Shown here piece after piece: positions 33,157-45,699 of a DNA stretch of 64,000 nt. Origin of the DNA: Imbricaverruca yamaguchii (Eukaryota > Arthropoda > Thecostraca > Neoverrucidae). A model generated the notes under the pieces. The model was not told the DNA's origin. It saw only the letters and a list, made by a program, of their open reading frames with translations, and ran no database searches. Position numbers and translations under genes: made by a program. The DNA is taken from assembly GCA_034440575.1 (NCBI GenBank), contig JAOTOL010001524.1:447501-511500 (forward strand). Direction: 5' to 3'. The stretch's first letter is position 1. Each line of letters begins with the position of its first letter.

Positions 33157-33839
33157 TGGGAATCGAAAAAGCGCTGGCTTTTATAGAAGTCGGGGACGAA
33201 GAACGTCATGTAATTTTATCCGACTCATTGAGCAGCCTTTCGGCGCTGAAGAGCTTTAACCCAACAGACTCTTTACTACATGATATCGTCCGTCGCTTGA
33301 CTCTATTAGATGAGGTCGGGAAAGTTGTCCGTTTTTGCTGGATTCCAAGTCACATAGGTATCTTAGGAAACGAGAAAGCGGACAGCGCTGCAAGGCGAGC
33401 AGCACAGGCTCCCTCGCGCAGATCATTTCTAATCCCTGCCAGAGATTACTACCCAGGGATCTCGGCTTTTCTGGCAAGCAATTGGCAGGCGTGCTGGGAT
33501 CAGCTGGGTTCCAACAAGTTACGAATAATCAAACCATCCCTAGGTCACTGGCCCTCTTGCTCAGGCAGAACAAGGCGAGACGAAGTGACGCTGTGTCGCT
33601 TACGCATAGGACATACTTACGCCACCCATGTTCACTTACTCAATGGTGAGAATGTACCATTGTGCCCGAGATGTGTTGCAGTAATGACAGTTCGCCACGT
33701 CCTGATTTCATGCCCTGGGCTTGTATTAGAGCGTCGACGTCATTTTGGGAGTGACCAGGCTCATTCCCTCCTAGCAGTTTTGGTGACAAGTCACAGATCG
33801 TGGAATCTGGAAGGCTCTTCAGCTTCCTATCTGATGTGA
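33046..33839 (+). pseudogene. LINE ORF2 RNase H and C-terminal Cys/His segment
   Basis: It starts TFTDGSRTDTG in the RT frame, then shifts by about 33090. It continues YTSELVGIEKALAFIEVG, VILSDSLSSLSAL, CWIPSHIGILGNEKADSAAR and RLRIGHTYATH..CPRCVAVMTVRHVLISCPG, stopping at 33837-33839. The DG, E, D and H..D residues expected of RNase H are visible. Confidence 0.88.
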
Positions 33840-33944
33840 AGTTTTCTGCTATTTACCCGGGTCGTTGACCTCAAGATGCACAAGGTAAATGAATACATGT
33901 AGTACAAGGGATATCCTATAGCGATAGTTCGAACAATTCACAGT

Positions 33945-34010
33945 TATGGGCGCTAAATGACCTCGCAGTCGGCGCGCCCTTAAGCCAAAATAATCAATCA
34001 ATAATCGATC
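33945..34010 (+). other. LINE 3' tail with GGGCGC/GCGCCC hairpin
   Basis: The sequence tatgggcgctaaatgacctc, then gcagtcggcgcgcccttaag and ccaaaataatcaatcaataa forms a 6-bp GC stem with an A/T-rich repetitive end. The same structure terminates the small retroposons and SINEs in the window. Confidence 0.85.
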
Positions 34011-35960
34011 AAGCGTTGGAACGAAGGCTCGGCACGTTGTGGTCGACCCCCCAGATAAACGCAATTAGTCCATTCTGGTAGTTTTCTGACTGGGTAGTTC
34101 ACAATTCATCGGGTTTTCGTTGAAAGCTTTCGTAGCTGTACTTGTCTTTTAAGTAGTGTTCAAATAAATTATGACGTCCTGGTGCTTCAGTGTAGTTTAT
34201 CGTCTATTGAGCGTTGGCAGCCAACCAACACGTGCATGAAGTGATCATGGAAATGATAGTACTGCGATGGTCTGGTCTGGCAATGCGGCTTCGCAATGAA
34301 ATGAAATGAACGATGGGTGCGATTAAAAGTCGTGAATGTACTGAATTGTGGGCGAACTCAAGTTTAGTATGTGTAGTGCACCCACGTATGGCCTACTTTA
34401 TCGGCAGCTTGGCGATGATATGGCTGGGCGTGCTGGGCTTTCCGGCTCAGACTTCAATACAGCCACTTTGCAAGCAGGTCAACTACTCTTTTGGCATCGC
34501 CTAACCTTACTGACGTGCGAGTAACTTACGCACGGCGTACGAAACACAACTGCACGCCATCCTCCAACAAATCGCCACGGCACATCGAATCGGACCGTAA
34601 AATTGCGCCCCAAGTCTCTCTAAGCGCATCACAATGAATCGCCGACGAAGCAGAACAGGCAGCGCGAACGTCAATAACTTGTCATCGGGGCATAAATTCC
34701 ACCGGCGTCTGCAGCCTGTCGCTGGGGCTGCAGTCAGCAGGGCCCAGGAGGTGAGCGAGATTCAGAGCAATGTTCATTCAGTCTTCTGGCAGAGAGCAGG
34801 GAGCTGACAATGCTATTGGAGCAACATTCAGCCTTCTGACAGAGAACAGAGAGCCGAAAAGGTCAATGAAGATGCGTTCAGTCTCCAAGCAAAGGCTAGA
34901 ACCGACAAGGCTACCGAAGACATCTATCGGAAAGACAGAAACGCAAGCCAAACACAAGCGTCGCTCCCAATCTCCTGATGGGACAGCGTAGAGCTATCGC
35001 TGCCGGAGCCACCCAGTCTTCGTACGAGAGGATACAGCGAAAATACAGCCACCAGAAGCCTGCTCAGTTCTCTGACAAGAGAGCAGAGGCCAAGATAATT
35101 ACTAGAGGCGCCCTCTGTTCTCTGTGCCAGGATAGGCAAGCAGGGTGGTCGGCAAATGGCCGTTCAGCCTGATTGCAATATACATTGCTTCCCGATGCCC
35201 TCTCCCTGTACCATAGAATATCTAATTCAGTTATCGTGACACCAAGCATGCGCTACGGGTGCAGAATTCCCAACAGAAAAACAAACCGGAGCCCAAAGCA
35301 AGACAAGACTCAAAGCCAGTTCAAAGGAACAGACAAAGGCAACCATTAAGAGCAGGGCTGAGCCAGCCAGTTAGACGGGTGTCTGATGGCGCGACATTCG
35401 AATCCAACCAGCAGTTCACCCTACGAATGGAAATGCATGGCAAATGTTTTGTTTTTAGCTGATCCTATGAGTTCATTCTCATTGCATTGGCAGTACTCTT
35501 TCTGCTCTTCGTTTGGTTTTGATGTTGGATGTTTTCGTCCCTAGATGTTGCTTTCGTTTGCTTGCTGCGGCGTCGTGGTGAAACGAGCTAGTCACGTTGC
35601 TGCTGTCTTGCAATCGCCTTGCTGTATACCGTGCGGTGTGGTAGACTGTGGTATTCATGGTAGTGTGGAATGTAGTAGACTCCGCTCGCACAGTACCCTA
35701 CCTGGACACCACCCAGCGTAGTGCCCTACCTTGAGTCCCCTGGTCAGAACACGACCCTGCACACTATTCTGCCTGAACTCCCCGTCAGGACCTCCGCCTA
35801 GCACACCCCCTACATGATCTCTCCTGCTGTGGACTCACCCGCAGTCTCCCTGCCGGGATCCCGCGCGGGCTCCGTCGCCAAACGCCCGTGCTCGACAGAG
35901 ATGCGTCTTCCATCTCAACGGCCACAGCCTGCCAATAAATCGGCCTGCTCGGATATTTTT
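34011..35960. other. intergenic; one weak candidate exon
   Basis: No recognised gene. At 34634-34750 an ATG in a good context (cacaATGa) starts 39 codons, MNRRRSRTGSANVNNLSSGH and HKFHRRLQPVAGAAVSRAQE, ending at a clean donor CAGGAG|GTGAGC. No partner exon was found. Loose repeats of ttcagtcttctggcagagag occur at about 34775-34860. Confidence 0.25.
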
Positions 35961-35997
35961 GTTGATGTTCCGGCCGGCTGGTCCTGGCGACACGCAA

Positions 35998-36404
35998 TAT
36001 GGCTGACCCGGAGCGGAGCCAGGGGCCGGTGATCCCGGAGCGGGAGCTGGTCCTGGCGACACTCAATACAGCTGACCCGGAGCGGAGCCAGGGGCCGATG
36101 ATCCCGGAGCGGGAGCTGGTCCTGGCGACACTCAATACAGCTGACCCGGAGCGGAGCCAGGGGCCGGTGATCCCGGAGCGGGAGCTGGTCCTGGCGACAC
36201 TCAATACAGCTGACCCGGAGCGGAGCCAGGGGCCGGTGATCCGGGAGCGGGCACTGATCTGGCGACACTCAATATGGCTGACCCGGAGCGGAGCCGGGGG
36301 CCGGTGATCCCGGAGCGGGAGCTGGTCCTGGCGACACGCAATATGGCTGACCTGGAGCGGAGCCAGGGGCCGGTGATCCCGGAGCGGAAGCTGATCCTGG
36401 CGAG
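35998..36404 (+). repeat. 69-bp minisatellite, six copies
   Basis: Units begin at about 36003, 36072, 36141, 36210, 36278 and 36347 with ctgacccggagcggagccag. The 69-bp length is a multiple of 3, so one frame reads a 23-residue repeat (ADPERSQGPVIPERELVLAT). The fifth unit lacks one base, which breaks that frame. There is no start or splice context to suggest a protein. Confidence 0.92.
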
Positions 36405-37591
36405 GTGGGGACGATGTCAGGCTTGGTCAAGCGTGTGCACGCACTATGGAGGCTTGGATGAGCTGGAAGGAAGTAGAGTTTGAACTAGAACTGAAGTCTG
36501 AACTGAAATTAACCGTCTGAACCGGAGGTGCCATTTGAACAGTGGATGATGGTTTGAGGATCTGAGGTTGGTGGACCTGCTTGGTGATGATTCTGTATGT
36601 ATCCAACATAGAGCAGTTTTTGCTTCCTCGCGGACGTAGAATTGCACATCATGTACACACCTGGGTAGCTAATGGATTACTGCCCCAAATTGTTTGTTCT
36701 TCGGACGTGAAAGGCCTGCTATGTAAGCAATCCTAAGTAATCCTGTTGTAGGTACAATGTATCCCAATTGGGTAGACACGTCCTAAATACCCAATTATCA
36801 ATCAATTTGAGTATCTTGTTTGAACGCGAAAGCTTGTGTTCAAGCATTTTTTTTCGTCAGCGGGTAGCGTCACCTAAGTCATCATCTGTTGCCTAAGGCG
36901 ATATCTTGCTTGGTTCGTATGATACTATTTTTAATGTATGTGGCTGATAGCGAAAAATATCGCCTGTAGGAAAACGATTTTGAGCGAACGACGAAAATTA
37001 AGCATATGTCGACTATTGATACCACATACAAACACCCTACTGTCATCTTTGTATGGCCGATATTGACAATGCCAACATTTGGATACAGAGCACTGAACAC
37101 TGGGAACATAGTTTCATATCTCGCCCCAACCCTCGCCTACACGGACGACGGGGAGAGGGGTTGATGTAACCCCCCTAAAGTTTTCGGAGTTTGGCGCTTG
37201 ATCGTGATCATCGATTTTCATGACAGTTACAATGGCCTATTTATTTATCTTCCCCGCACAGATGATAGTGGTGGGTAGCATAAGTGTGTTCAATGCAATT
37301 ATACACAGGATTACCTTGTCCCTCATGTTTTTAGACAACAGGAAGACCAATCTCCAAGGCTCCAGATTGAATTTTGTGTGCACCCTGGATAGGGTGAGAT
37401 GTCACCCTTGCACATTACTGCAGGTGATAGGTCAACGGCAGGGGATATCAGATTTCAAAGGGGCAAAGATAATACTTGCATCAGACGGCAACGAATGTCC
37501 ATGAGAAAGATACACGGGGTATGCAGTTTTCATGCGTCGAATAAATCTGACCGTAGCGGCGGTGGCTTGGAAAACCCAGCGCTACCTCCTG
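36405..37591. other. intergenic, nothing recognisable
   Basis: A LINE-tail-like string (cctaaatacccaattatcaa) occurs near 36782. No coding signal was found. Confidence 0.4.
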
Positions 37592-37822
37592 TTAAGGATT
37601 GCTATGGTTGACCCTTAGAAACACTCTTCCCTCTGCAATCGTGTCCGATAACGTGTTCTTTGAAGGATCGAATAATTTGTTCACGTAGAACGACGAGAGT
37701 GTCGGTAAGTTTGTCTCTTGCAGGCACATACCAATCGGGCAGTGCTGGCTTAGGATTTCCTCGAGGTCGACCGTGTTCGAATGGATCCTCCTGCAGTTCC
37801 ATTGCAAAATTACAGGTATCAA
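37592..37822 (-). pseudogene. LINE endonuclease N-terminal relic
   Basis: On the minus strand the frame reads MIPVILQWNCRRIHSNTVDL then CPIGMCLQETNLPTL, the start of an APE-type endonuclease (LQWN..G, CLQET). This is the part missing from the copy at 30380. The fragment is isolated, and 37823-38329 holds nothing else recognisable. Confidence 0.7.
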
Positions 37823-38329
37823 AATGTTAGTTATGGTTCGTCAAGCAGAAACAACACAAATACCAACTTATATATTTAACTAGAATGCAGACCTGGGCTT
37901 CCAGACTTCCGGCTGAAACCATGCAATCTCTTCCTGAACGGGGTTGGATGCAATCGCTAGGCTGTCGCCCCAGCGAGGAAGTCGAAGGCGGCGACGTGGA
38001 CGACCACGCCCCTTCCTGGAGTGACACCACCCAGGTTAGGACACGCCTTTCGGCTCGCCTTTTTACACACAGTCACAACTCCTGGGAGGTACCGTCCAGC
38101 GACGCTGGTAGAGGGGGAGCCATCTTGCACAGATCACTTCTCGGGGCTGGCGGGCGGCGAGGACCCTCTACTAGTCTGTGAGGCGAGGGTGTTGCCGTTC
38201 TCGAACGGAGCCTCCACACCTTGACGGGCTGGCAACTCGAGCTCGCTCCACTTCCACAAGGCGCGCCCGTTTGGCATCAAGGGCACGCACTTCAGACTAC
38301 TGTCTCTGCAGCGCGACATCGGGCACAGG

Positions 38330-38665
38330 CACGCCGGATTTCCCAGGACGGTACGCCTCTGCATGGTCCTCTCTGTCCGCGCTGTTTAAGAGTCCTGACG
38401 GTGCGACATGTCCTGTTTACTTACCAGTGTTTGGCAAGGGAGCGCAGGGTGTTTGATTAAAATAACACACGGAACTTGACATGTGAAATTGTACCAGCGG
38501 ATGATGCGAAAATGCACCACTGTGGAAGCATATTCCAATGCCTGAAATCGAGCCGTTTTGAGGCTATATACTTAGCACGGTAACACTGGTTAATACTTTG
38601 ACGCGTAAACATCACGGCCCTAAATGACGTTTTTTTGGTCGAAGCGCCGCGACACCAAATAACTA
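38330..38665 (+). mobile_element. LINE 3' end relic (Cys/His segment plus tail)
   Basis: The frame PLCPRCLRVLTVRHVLFTYQ, then CLARERRVF matches CPRCVAVMTVRHVLISCPG of the copy at 33640-33740. About 160 bp later ccctaaatgacg...gcgccgcgacaccaaataac resembles the 3' tail. Confidence 0.6.
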
Positions 38666-41600
38666 ACCCGATGCGGCTTGACGAGAACAGAATGTCTGAA
38701 CGCCGCCAGGGGCAGACGCGAATGCAGAGCTCAAGTCTGATTGGCACAGCATTGTGTGCGGCGGACAGACAGAATTGCCTGCTGCACCACAGCTGGCGCG
38801 AAAATTCCGCACCCACTTTTCACGTCGAGGAGGTGCTTCGTTTGTGATATGCGCCATTTTGTACGATTTGATGACCTACCGTGAAATGGAAAATAATACT
38901 TTCTGTCGCAGTAGCTCATCTCGCAATCGGCTTTATGGGTTGACCTTGCAGACTTGGCTCGGGATAGTGGAAAGGAGGTTTCGGGGCATTGCGCCTCACT
39001 AATCGACGGACCCACCTGCCAGCGTGGGCTAACAATTAGGTCTCCTTGCCGGTAGTCATCACGTAGTCCGATGTCGCCATTTCAGAGAATGCCATGCTCG
39101 CCACGTGTTCCGACTTTTCCGGAGCTCGTCGTTATTATTTGAGGTCTTCTCAACACCAGCTGGTCGCAGGAGGGCAGTTCAGCGGTCTGGCCTGTCAGCC
39201 TCAATCAGTGCTGGTGATCAGCTTTGATAGGAAACTGGGTGTAGAAACAAGGGAACTGGATCCACCACATCCAGATTCGGGAGCCTTAACGATTAATGCC
39301 GTATGGATTTTATAGGAATAGTAGGCCTGAAAATCTTACCCTTGCAACCGTTCCTGAACGTTCCTCAACGTTCTTTAACGTTCAAACGTTACTCTTTCCC
39401 AGCCATCGCAGGCTCATCACCTATGCAATCACATTTGTCATCAGAACAGCAAATATTGGCGCGTACTTGTAAAGTGCGGTGGGTGTAGAAAGAAGTCTGG
39501 TCTTCTGATGAAGTTATGCGTGCAATGTATGTCTCCGAGGTTACAATGCTATGCTTAATTGACCTGAGCCGCTTTACGGTTGTTGTGTGTGTGTGTGTGG
39601 ATAATTCGAGTTTTCCTGAGAAATTTCAACAGCTCGAAATCTAAACGGGTTTGATTAGAAGTAATCTGGAGGGTTATAGGCTGGCTGTAGAAGCGAGGAG
39701 CATTTAGTCTGACAGACACAGCATCAATATCGGGGTGTCCCAGAGGTCCTAATGGGAGCCGTGGTCCTGCAACACCGTCAGTGCTAGCCTTCCACGGATA
39801 CTGATTGGAGCGGTGGACCTGCATCACCGTCAATACTAGATTCACGTACCCCATTCCTTATCAAAACAACGGTTTTGTTATCACAATCCATCTCTCCTCT
39901 AATGAGGGTTAATTGACTACCACTAGGTCCCAGTGTTAAGATAGCGGTTTTTCGTTTGGTGCGAGATGTCGAAATCAGTACAGTAGAATGTCGAAATTTG
40001 TAATGGAAGCATGGCAACTGAAATATCGTTTACATTCTTGAAACTCAATTTTGGCCAATAGTGTACTTATATAACCCATAAGTACGTGCTTTTCGTTTAA
40101 TTTGCGGGACACCTAGTATAAGGGCTCGTATAAACGGTAACGATTGCATACCGTGGCATCAGCAGATGACATTGCTTAACAGATTGAATAATATATATAA
40201 TATCTGTACCTGGAACTGTGTTACGAGATATTTGTGCATTATAGTCCGTAATGGCAAGAATTAGCATGATACGTATGCACGAAATAATCTTATAAATGAG
40301 TCATGGATACTTCATAAGCACTCATCAACATGCACCATGTTGATACTTCCCTGGAAAGGATGTCTATTTAGTGCATCAAAGGTGATATATTCCGCCCTAT
40401 TTCACGAACAATTTATCGCTTCAATGCTCCGCTTCCGATAAGCTGAGCTGCAACGGTCACCCGAAAACGTCATTTTCCGTCATGGCCACATAGCTTCTCC
40501 AGACACATTCATGTCACTCATCCCTTCCCCCACAGGGGCTACCCCTACAGACCCACTCATGTTCACTCTGGTGCCTTCTGCATAGAGCTCCAGATGGAGC
40601 AAACCATTCACTTGTGCCAACACTCACTGAAGGTCAACAACGTGCTCTCAACATTGCGAACATACTCTCTTCTCTCCCTCTCTCCTCTCTCCCTCTCCCC
40701 TCTCTCCCGCTTCCTCTCACCCTTTCCATCTCCATCTTTTTCTTTTCCTCTCTCTCTCTCTCACTCGCTCGCTGTATCTTCATTACTCGCTCCACTCGGC
40801 AAGGAGAAAAGCGAAGGCAATTGAACAAGAAGGAGAGAGCATATTAAAAAACAAACGGACGACACGAGTAAAAAATAATGAGACCGAAATATTAAAAATG
40901 AAGAGCGAATGTGGAAGAAAAAGGCTAACCAAGAGGAAAAGATGTGCCTAGATTGAGCACATGAGCAATGCTGTGCTTCTGTGCTCAGTGGGAAACTGCA
41001 TCATTCGATCTCCTGCCTCCCATGTGCTATATTGGCACCGTTCGGACTGCAACTAGGGGTGTCACTTTATATGTGCGAAGGGGCACCCGGCCCTAATCAT
41101 TAGATTCTTCCCAATCATTGATTTGCCCCCCCCCCCAGGTGGACCGAAGCTTAGCTATTCTGCCCATGGAAGCACACCCACAAAAAATCTGACTGCCTCC
41201 CTGCCCAACCAGTTTGTCAGACAATGATCCTCCTCAACACGTGCCATCAAAAATGTAATTGCCCTCCCAATTTATTTTACAAAGTGACACCCAGGACCGC
41301 AACCACAACCTTAACTATACTACGTCATTGGCTGCTGCCTTGCTTCGTCTCTTCAAACAAGTCTCCTTCTCAAGTGCTCTTCAACTCTTCAAGTTCAGCC
41401 CGTCACCACCAAGTACCTACTTATCAACGCTTCAAGCTATATCCATCTCTATCAAGTACCCTTCATGCGAGCCACCTTTCATCGCCTCCAGACCTGCCAA
41501 TCTCTTCAACTCATCAACTATCCACGAACACATCACCCACACAGAAAACATCCTCCAACATCAATCGATAACACCAACATAATGTGCATCTAAAACCTCG

Positions 41601-42019
41601 GAAACAACACAAATTGCCACCGGGAAGGCTCACAGGCGTAGGTTTCCCCAAATGGTTTGGATGGCGCACTACATGAAAGCAACGACCGGGCCCAATCGAT
41701 TGTGGGAGGGGGGAGGGGTAGAGTCATACCATACAAGGTCTCATGTTAAAAGTGAAGAATATTGGGAGGGCAAAGCGAACATTGGAGGCGGGTAGTCTCC
41801 TATCAAACGCATACAAAGCTATACACCTGGGCGGGCTGGGAAAACTCAACAGCCAACCATCCAGATAATACATGCAAAAGGCATTTTTTTCGCCTCGTCA
41901 GAATATTCTTATTCATATTCTTCTTTGTTTCGCTTTATTTCTTGACCTAACGATTATCAGATAATTATTTTCCTCAGTAGCATTCACCAACAATGTCTTT
42001 AGGGCAATAACGGGTCAAA
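38666..42019. other. intergenic with low-complexity tracts
   Basis: A short aacgttc-type repeat occurs at about 39350-39395, (GT)n at 39584-39598, and a long C/T tract at about 40665-40790. No gene or mobile element is recognisable. Confidence 0.45.
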
Positions 42020-42890
42020 TTGAGCATATCTCGCTGCAAAAAGACTTGACGAAATTGTGAAGTGGTCCGAAGAATGGCAAATGAAATTTAATTTTGATAA
42101 GTGGAAAATCATGCATGTAGGTAAGCAGCATATAAAGGTTCCATACTTGATAGGTGACCAAGTGCTATCAGTGCCTCAACAGGAGAAGGACTTAGGTGTT
42201 ATTCTAAACACAAAATTGGGGGCATCAGAACAGACCAAGGAAGCCAGGAAGAAGGCACTGAGAATGCTTGGGGCAATCAATAGGAATATATCATACAGAA
42301 GTGAGGAAGTCATCAGGAAGCTTTACTGTGCGTATGTCAGGCCACATTTGGAATACTGCATCCAAGCTTCGACTCCTAGCTATGAAAAAGATTGTTGGCT
42401 TTTAGAGAGAGTACAAAAGAGGGCTACAAAAATGGTTAATGATATAAGCAACGTATATAATGGTATATGCTTTCACTTAGATATAGAAGGCTGAGAGGAG
42501 ATCTCATCGAGGTCTTTAAATTTGTCCATGGTCTGGAGAGGGGATATCTTGGGGAAATGTTTGAATTTAACAGAAATGATGCAATTAGAGGTCATAAATT
42601 CAAAATTAAAGTTAACCACAGCAGAACTAGGTTACGACAGACTTTCTTCACCAACAGGGTAGTAGAACACTTGAACCAGCTGCCAGAAACCATTGTCAGC
42701 AGCAGCACATTGAACATCTTTAAAAACAGCATAGGCAATGAGTATAAGAATAAAGGGCTTGCTTTTCGGTATTACAGAGAGGGCTGATTGACAGATTTGG
42801 TGGACAACTGGTTGAGTGTACAGAGTGCAACCAAGAAGGGCACTTGTGGCTCATAGTTGCGCTAATATTTTATGTCTTTATGTCTCACAG
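42020..42890 (+). mobile_element. CR1/L2-like LINE, 5'-truncated 3' fragment
   Basis: The reading VKWSEEWQMKFNFDKWKIMH, QQEKDLGVILNTKLGASEQ, RMLGAINRNISYRSEEVIRK, LYCAYVRPHLEYCIQA and LLERVQKRATKM, then after a frameshift near 42475 YRRLRGDLIEVFKFVHGLER and FFTNRVVEHLNQLPETIVS, is the RT thumb and C-terminus of CR1/L2/Rex-type elements. This is a different lineage from the EN-RT-RNH LINE. One frameshift is visible, and an atttatgtctttatgtct end lies near 42870. Confidence 0.88.
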
Positions 42891-42934
42891 CAAAACAAAA
42901 CAAAACTTCATCCTCTTCAAGAAAGAAGAAAAAT

Positions 42935-43235
42935 CAGTGAAAGTATGATTTAGTTTGGATCCTTTAGGGCAAGGGAGGGGAGGGTGCGCAGAACGCGGCA
43001 TATATGTGTGTCACAGCCGATCCCCTTGTGTGTCTCATTTGTGTGGTATTACGACGCACTAGCTGAGGTTACAAGGCGTCGTCTGTCTATCACCCTGGCA
43101 GGAAGGGCGGCCGCCGCGGGGAATTGAACCCCATACCTCCAGCTTCCCAGCCACTTAACTTGACCATTGAGCTACGGACACCCCGACCCCCTGGTGTCGG
43201 ATACTACCTACGTTCCAAAGATGAATTATATATAA
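42935..43235 (-). mobile_element. tRNA-derived SINE, type 3, minus-strand copy
   Basis: Read on the minus strand it has gtccgtagctcaatggtcaa (A box), tggttcaattcc-like B box and cttcctgccagggtgataga. The 3' hairpin ACGACGC..GCGTCGT follows, then an A-rich end. It matches the plus-strand copy at 45700-45990 over about 290 bp. A (TA)n run lies against its 5' end. Confidence 0.85.
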
Positions 43236-43245
43236 TTGTACGTAG

Positions 43246-43313
<68 letters not shown>

Positions 43314-43320
43314 ACATGCA
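43236..43320. repeat. (TA)n/(TG)n microsatellite
   Basis: More than 20 TA dinucleotides are followed by a short TG run, adjoining the 5' end of the minus-strand SINE. Confidence 0.95.
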
Positions 43321-45634
43321 TATATCTCTATATATACATATGGCATATGTTTAGTTGCATAGTGCTTCCTCTCGTGCCCCTCTATCACCCTTAAGTTTAC
43401 CTCGGGCCAAATATGGATCGTGACCGCAGTGGGCTGTCTTTTTTTTTTCCATAGCTCCGTCTCAAATGGAGGCCAAATGCTGGTACGCTGGTAAAATCCA
43501 CTCGGGAGGCGAGGATAAAACAAATGCGCAAGTGAGCACGGCAACGGCGACAACCACACAACAATGCCAGCAATAGCAACAGCGGGGAGAGCAACGAGCT
43601 TGAATGCTGGCAAAATTCGACCCTGCGTACCGCTCTGGTGGATTCTCCGTGTGCCACACTTGCTTTGCGGGGCCAGCCTCCGCTGAAAGGCGGTGTACTC
43701 CGCCACGGCCTCACGTCGCACCAGTTATCCGGCAGACAAAGGTGAGTCCCAGCCGTCGACCGCCGCACTGTTTTTGTTGCAGCCGCCGCTGACGGTGCAG
43801 AATTCTCATTTCCTCATCAGTCGCACGCTCGGCGGCGGTCTGCCAGCTTCTCCTCCTGATGAATTGCGGTGCGACACCGATTCATTGAAAGGGCGGCTCT
43901 CTTAAAATACGGAGGCTTTTAGCTCTGAAAAGAACGCGGGGTGGAATGACTGATTGCTTTGCGGCAGTGTTTCGGCCTGCCATCTGGCTCAGATTATGGC
44001 AGAGTTCGCTCTGGGGAAAGTCGCGCCGCCGAATACAGGCTGACCGCTGCTTAGCACTCACTTGGCCGCTCCAAATAACTTGTGTTATGAGTAAGATATA
44101 GAGACGTGCTAAACGGCGTAACTACGTCCTTGAAGCATTAGAGCAGCTATTTGGAACATTTTCTCCATATCTTGGTTGACCTACGTCAGATCAAACAGAA
44201 TAGTGTCGGGGTGCGTCAGTCACCTATTTTCGCCGTGCATGTTGTACCCTGGTCGGAAAACAAATGTGATTTCGTGCTTCAATATCGATGATATGCAAAC
44301 TGAAAACATAGTAGCACAGGTATCACGCAGAAGCCATAGTTACCGATGCCTTCAAAGTCTGATACCTGAAAATATGTGATGAAGTGTTGGGGATGACAAT
44401 TGTTTGAACGAGTGGCACTCAGGAAAAGGTGAGGTACCGCCAATAAAAAAATAACATGCTTCAAACCTATTGAACAATCTGCGAACACAAAATGGAAAAT
44501 TTTGATTATTTCCTCAAAGTCATCTTGACAAAAATTTGGTACACACTAAAATGTATCATCTATATTGCATTACTTAAAAGTTATCTTACTTAATACGACC
44601 ATCAGAGATGGCATAGCTACTCCATAGGACCATGTGCAATCCGCTATCAGCTCGTTAGAATATCCAAGAATACTGCGTATTCTGGGTCGATGAGAGGCTG
44701 CGGCCGATGCCTGTGCTCGTAGGCGATTTTCCAGAAGCGTCGGTAGAACCAACCCACGTGCAGAGGTATTACCTGTTGGTCAATGCGTGGTCATACATTG
44801 ATCGTTTACAAGGTTTGCCGAATGCGTTTCCAGGACAACGCTGGATTATGTGTAAGGGATTATGTGGGATATAAGGGATTATGTGTACGCTGGACTATGT
44901 GTAACAACGCTGGATTATGTCCACTCTAGTTTACAGGAGCATGTCGGTTCGGTATAAAGTAGATGATGTTGCGGAGAGCTGTGTTGAGCATTATCGAATT
45001 AAAGACCATCATAAAAAGTAATCAAATATTCACATGAAGTCAAATAGAATCATAAATCGGTGGAATATATGTCGGGCATACACAGAGACAAAAAGTCAGA
45101 AAATACATACATTTTACGCACAGGATTTTACACACCTGCTGTATATATCAGACCATCTACCAATATTGACGAAATCATCATGTATGTCCAGGTATCGACC
45201 ATATATGGATACCAATATAATAATGGTTGTTCGTCTCTTCCCTAAACACCCTCTCTCTGCACCTACCTTATACATTATATTCACATATATAGCAATGATA
45301 CTTCAATGCTCAGAATATAATGATACATAAAGCATGATACATAATACAAAACATGATAGAATGCAATTATGCAAGTGCTGCGAAACGTGATACAGATAAA
45401 GCATGATATAAACAACAAAATTATGAGTATTAACGCGCAATGCTAAATGCAGACGTCGCGCGACAAGTCAACACATCCACGATGTAAACGCTTCCAGCTC
45501 ACATACGTCGGCAGACGCCACATGCATCAGTTTACCATTTATTCATGAATATCTGACCACCAAAAAAAGGTAACCACAGCCTTTCGAGTCAATTGGAATC
45601 AGGAACAAACAGTCTCCCCCAAGCACTATGTATT
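43321..45634. other. intergenic, nothing recognisable
   Basis: A GC-richer patch at 43490-43900 has open frames on both strands without family resemblance. Short repeats of cgctggattatgtgtaa occur at about 44840-44925. Confidence 0.4.
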
Positions 45635-45699
45635 GATATATATATTTATATATTTATATATACATATATATTCATACATGAAGTAAATAGGTACACATC

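Larger units (their letters stand above)
29416..34010 (+). mobile_element. EN-RT-RNase H LINE, best copy (I/Jockey group), inactive
   Basis: In order: repeat U copy 3 (29416-30062, probable 5' UTR), a remnant of the ORF1 start (about 30190-30365), AP-endonuclease, reverse transcriptase, RNase H, a Cys/His C-terminus ending at 33839, and the 3' hairpin tail (33945-34010). An internal deletion joins ORF1 to the middle of the endonuclease. One in-frame stop (31535-31537) and about three frameshifts, two of them in A or T runs near 31706 and 31750, interrupt ORF2. Domain order EN-RT-RNH places it in the I superfamily in the broad sense; clade assignment needs a tree. Confidence 0.88.
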
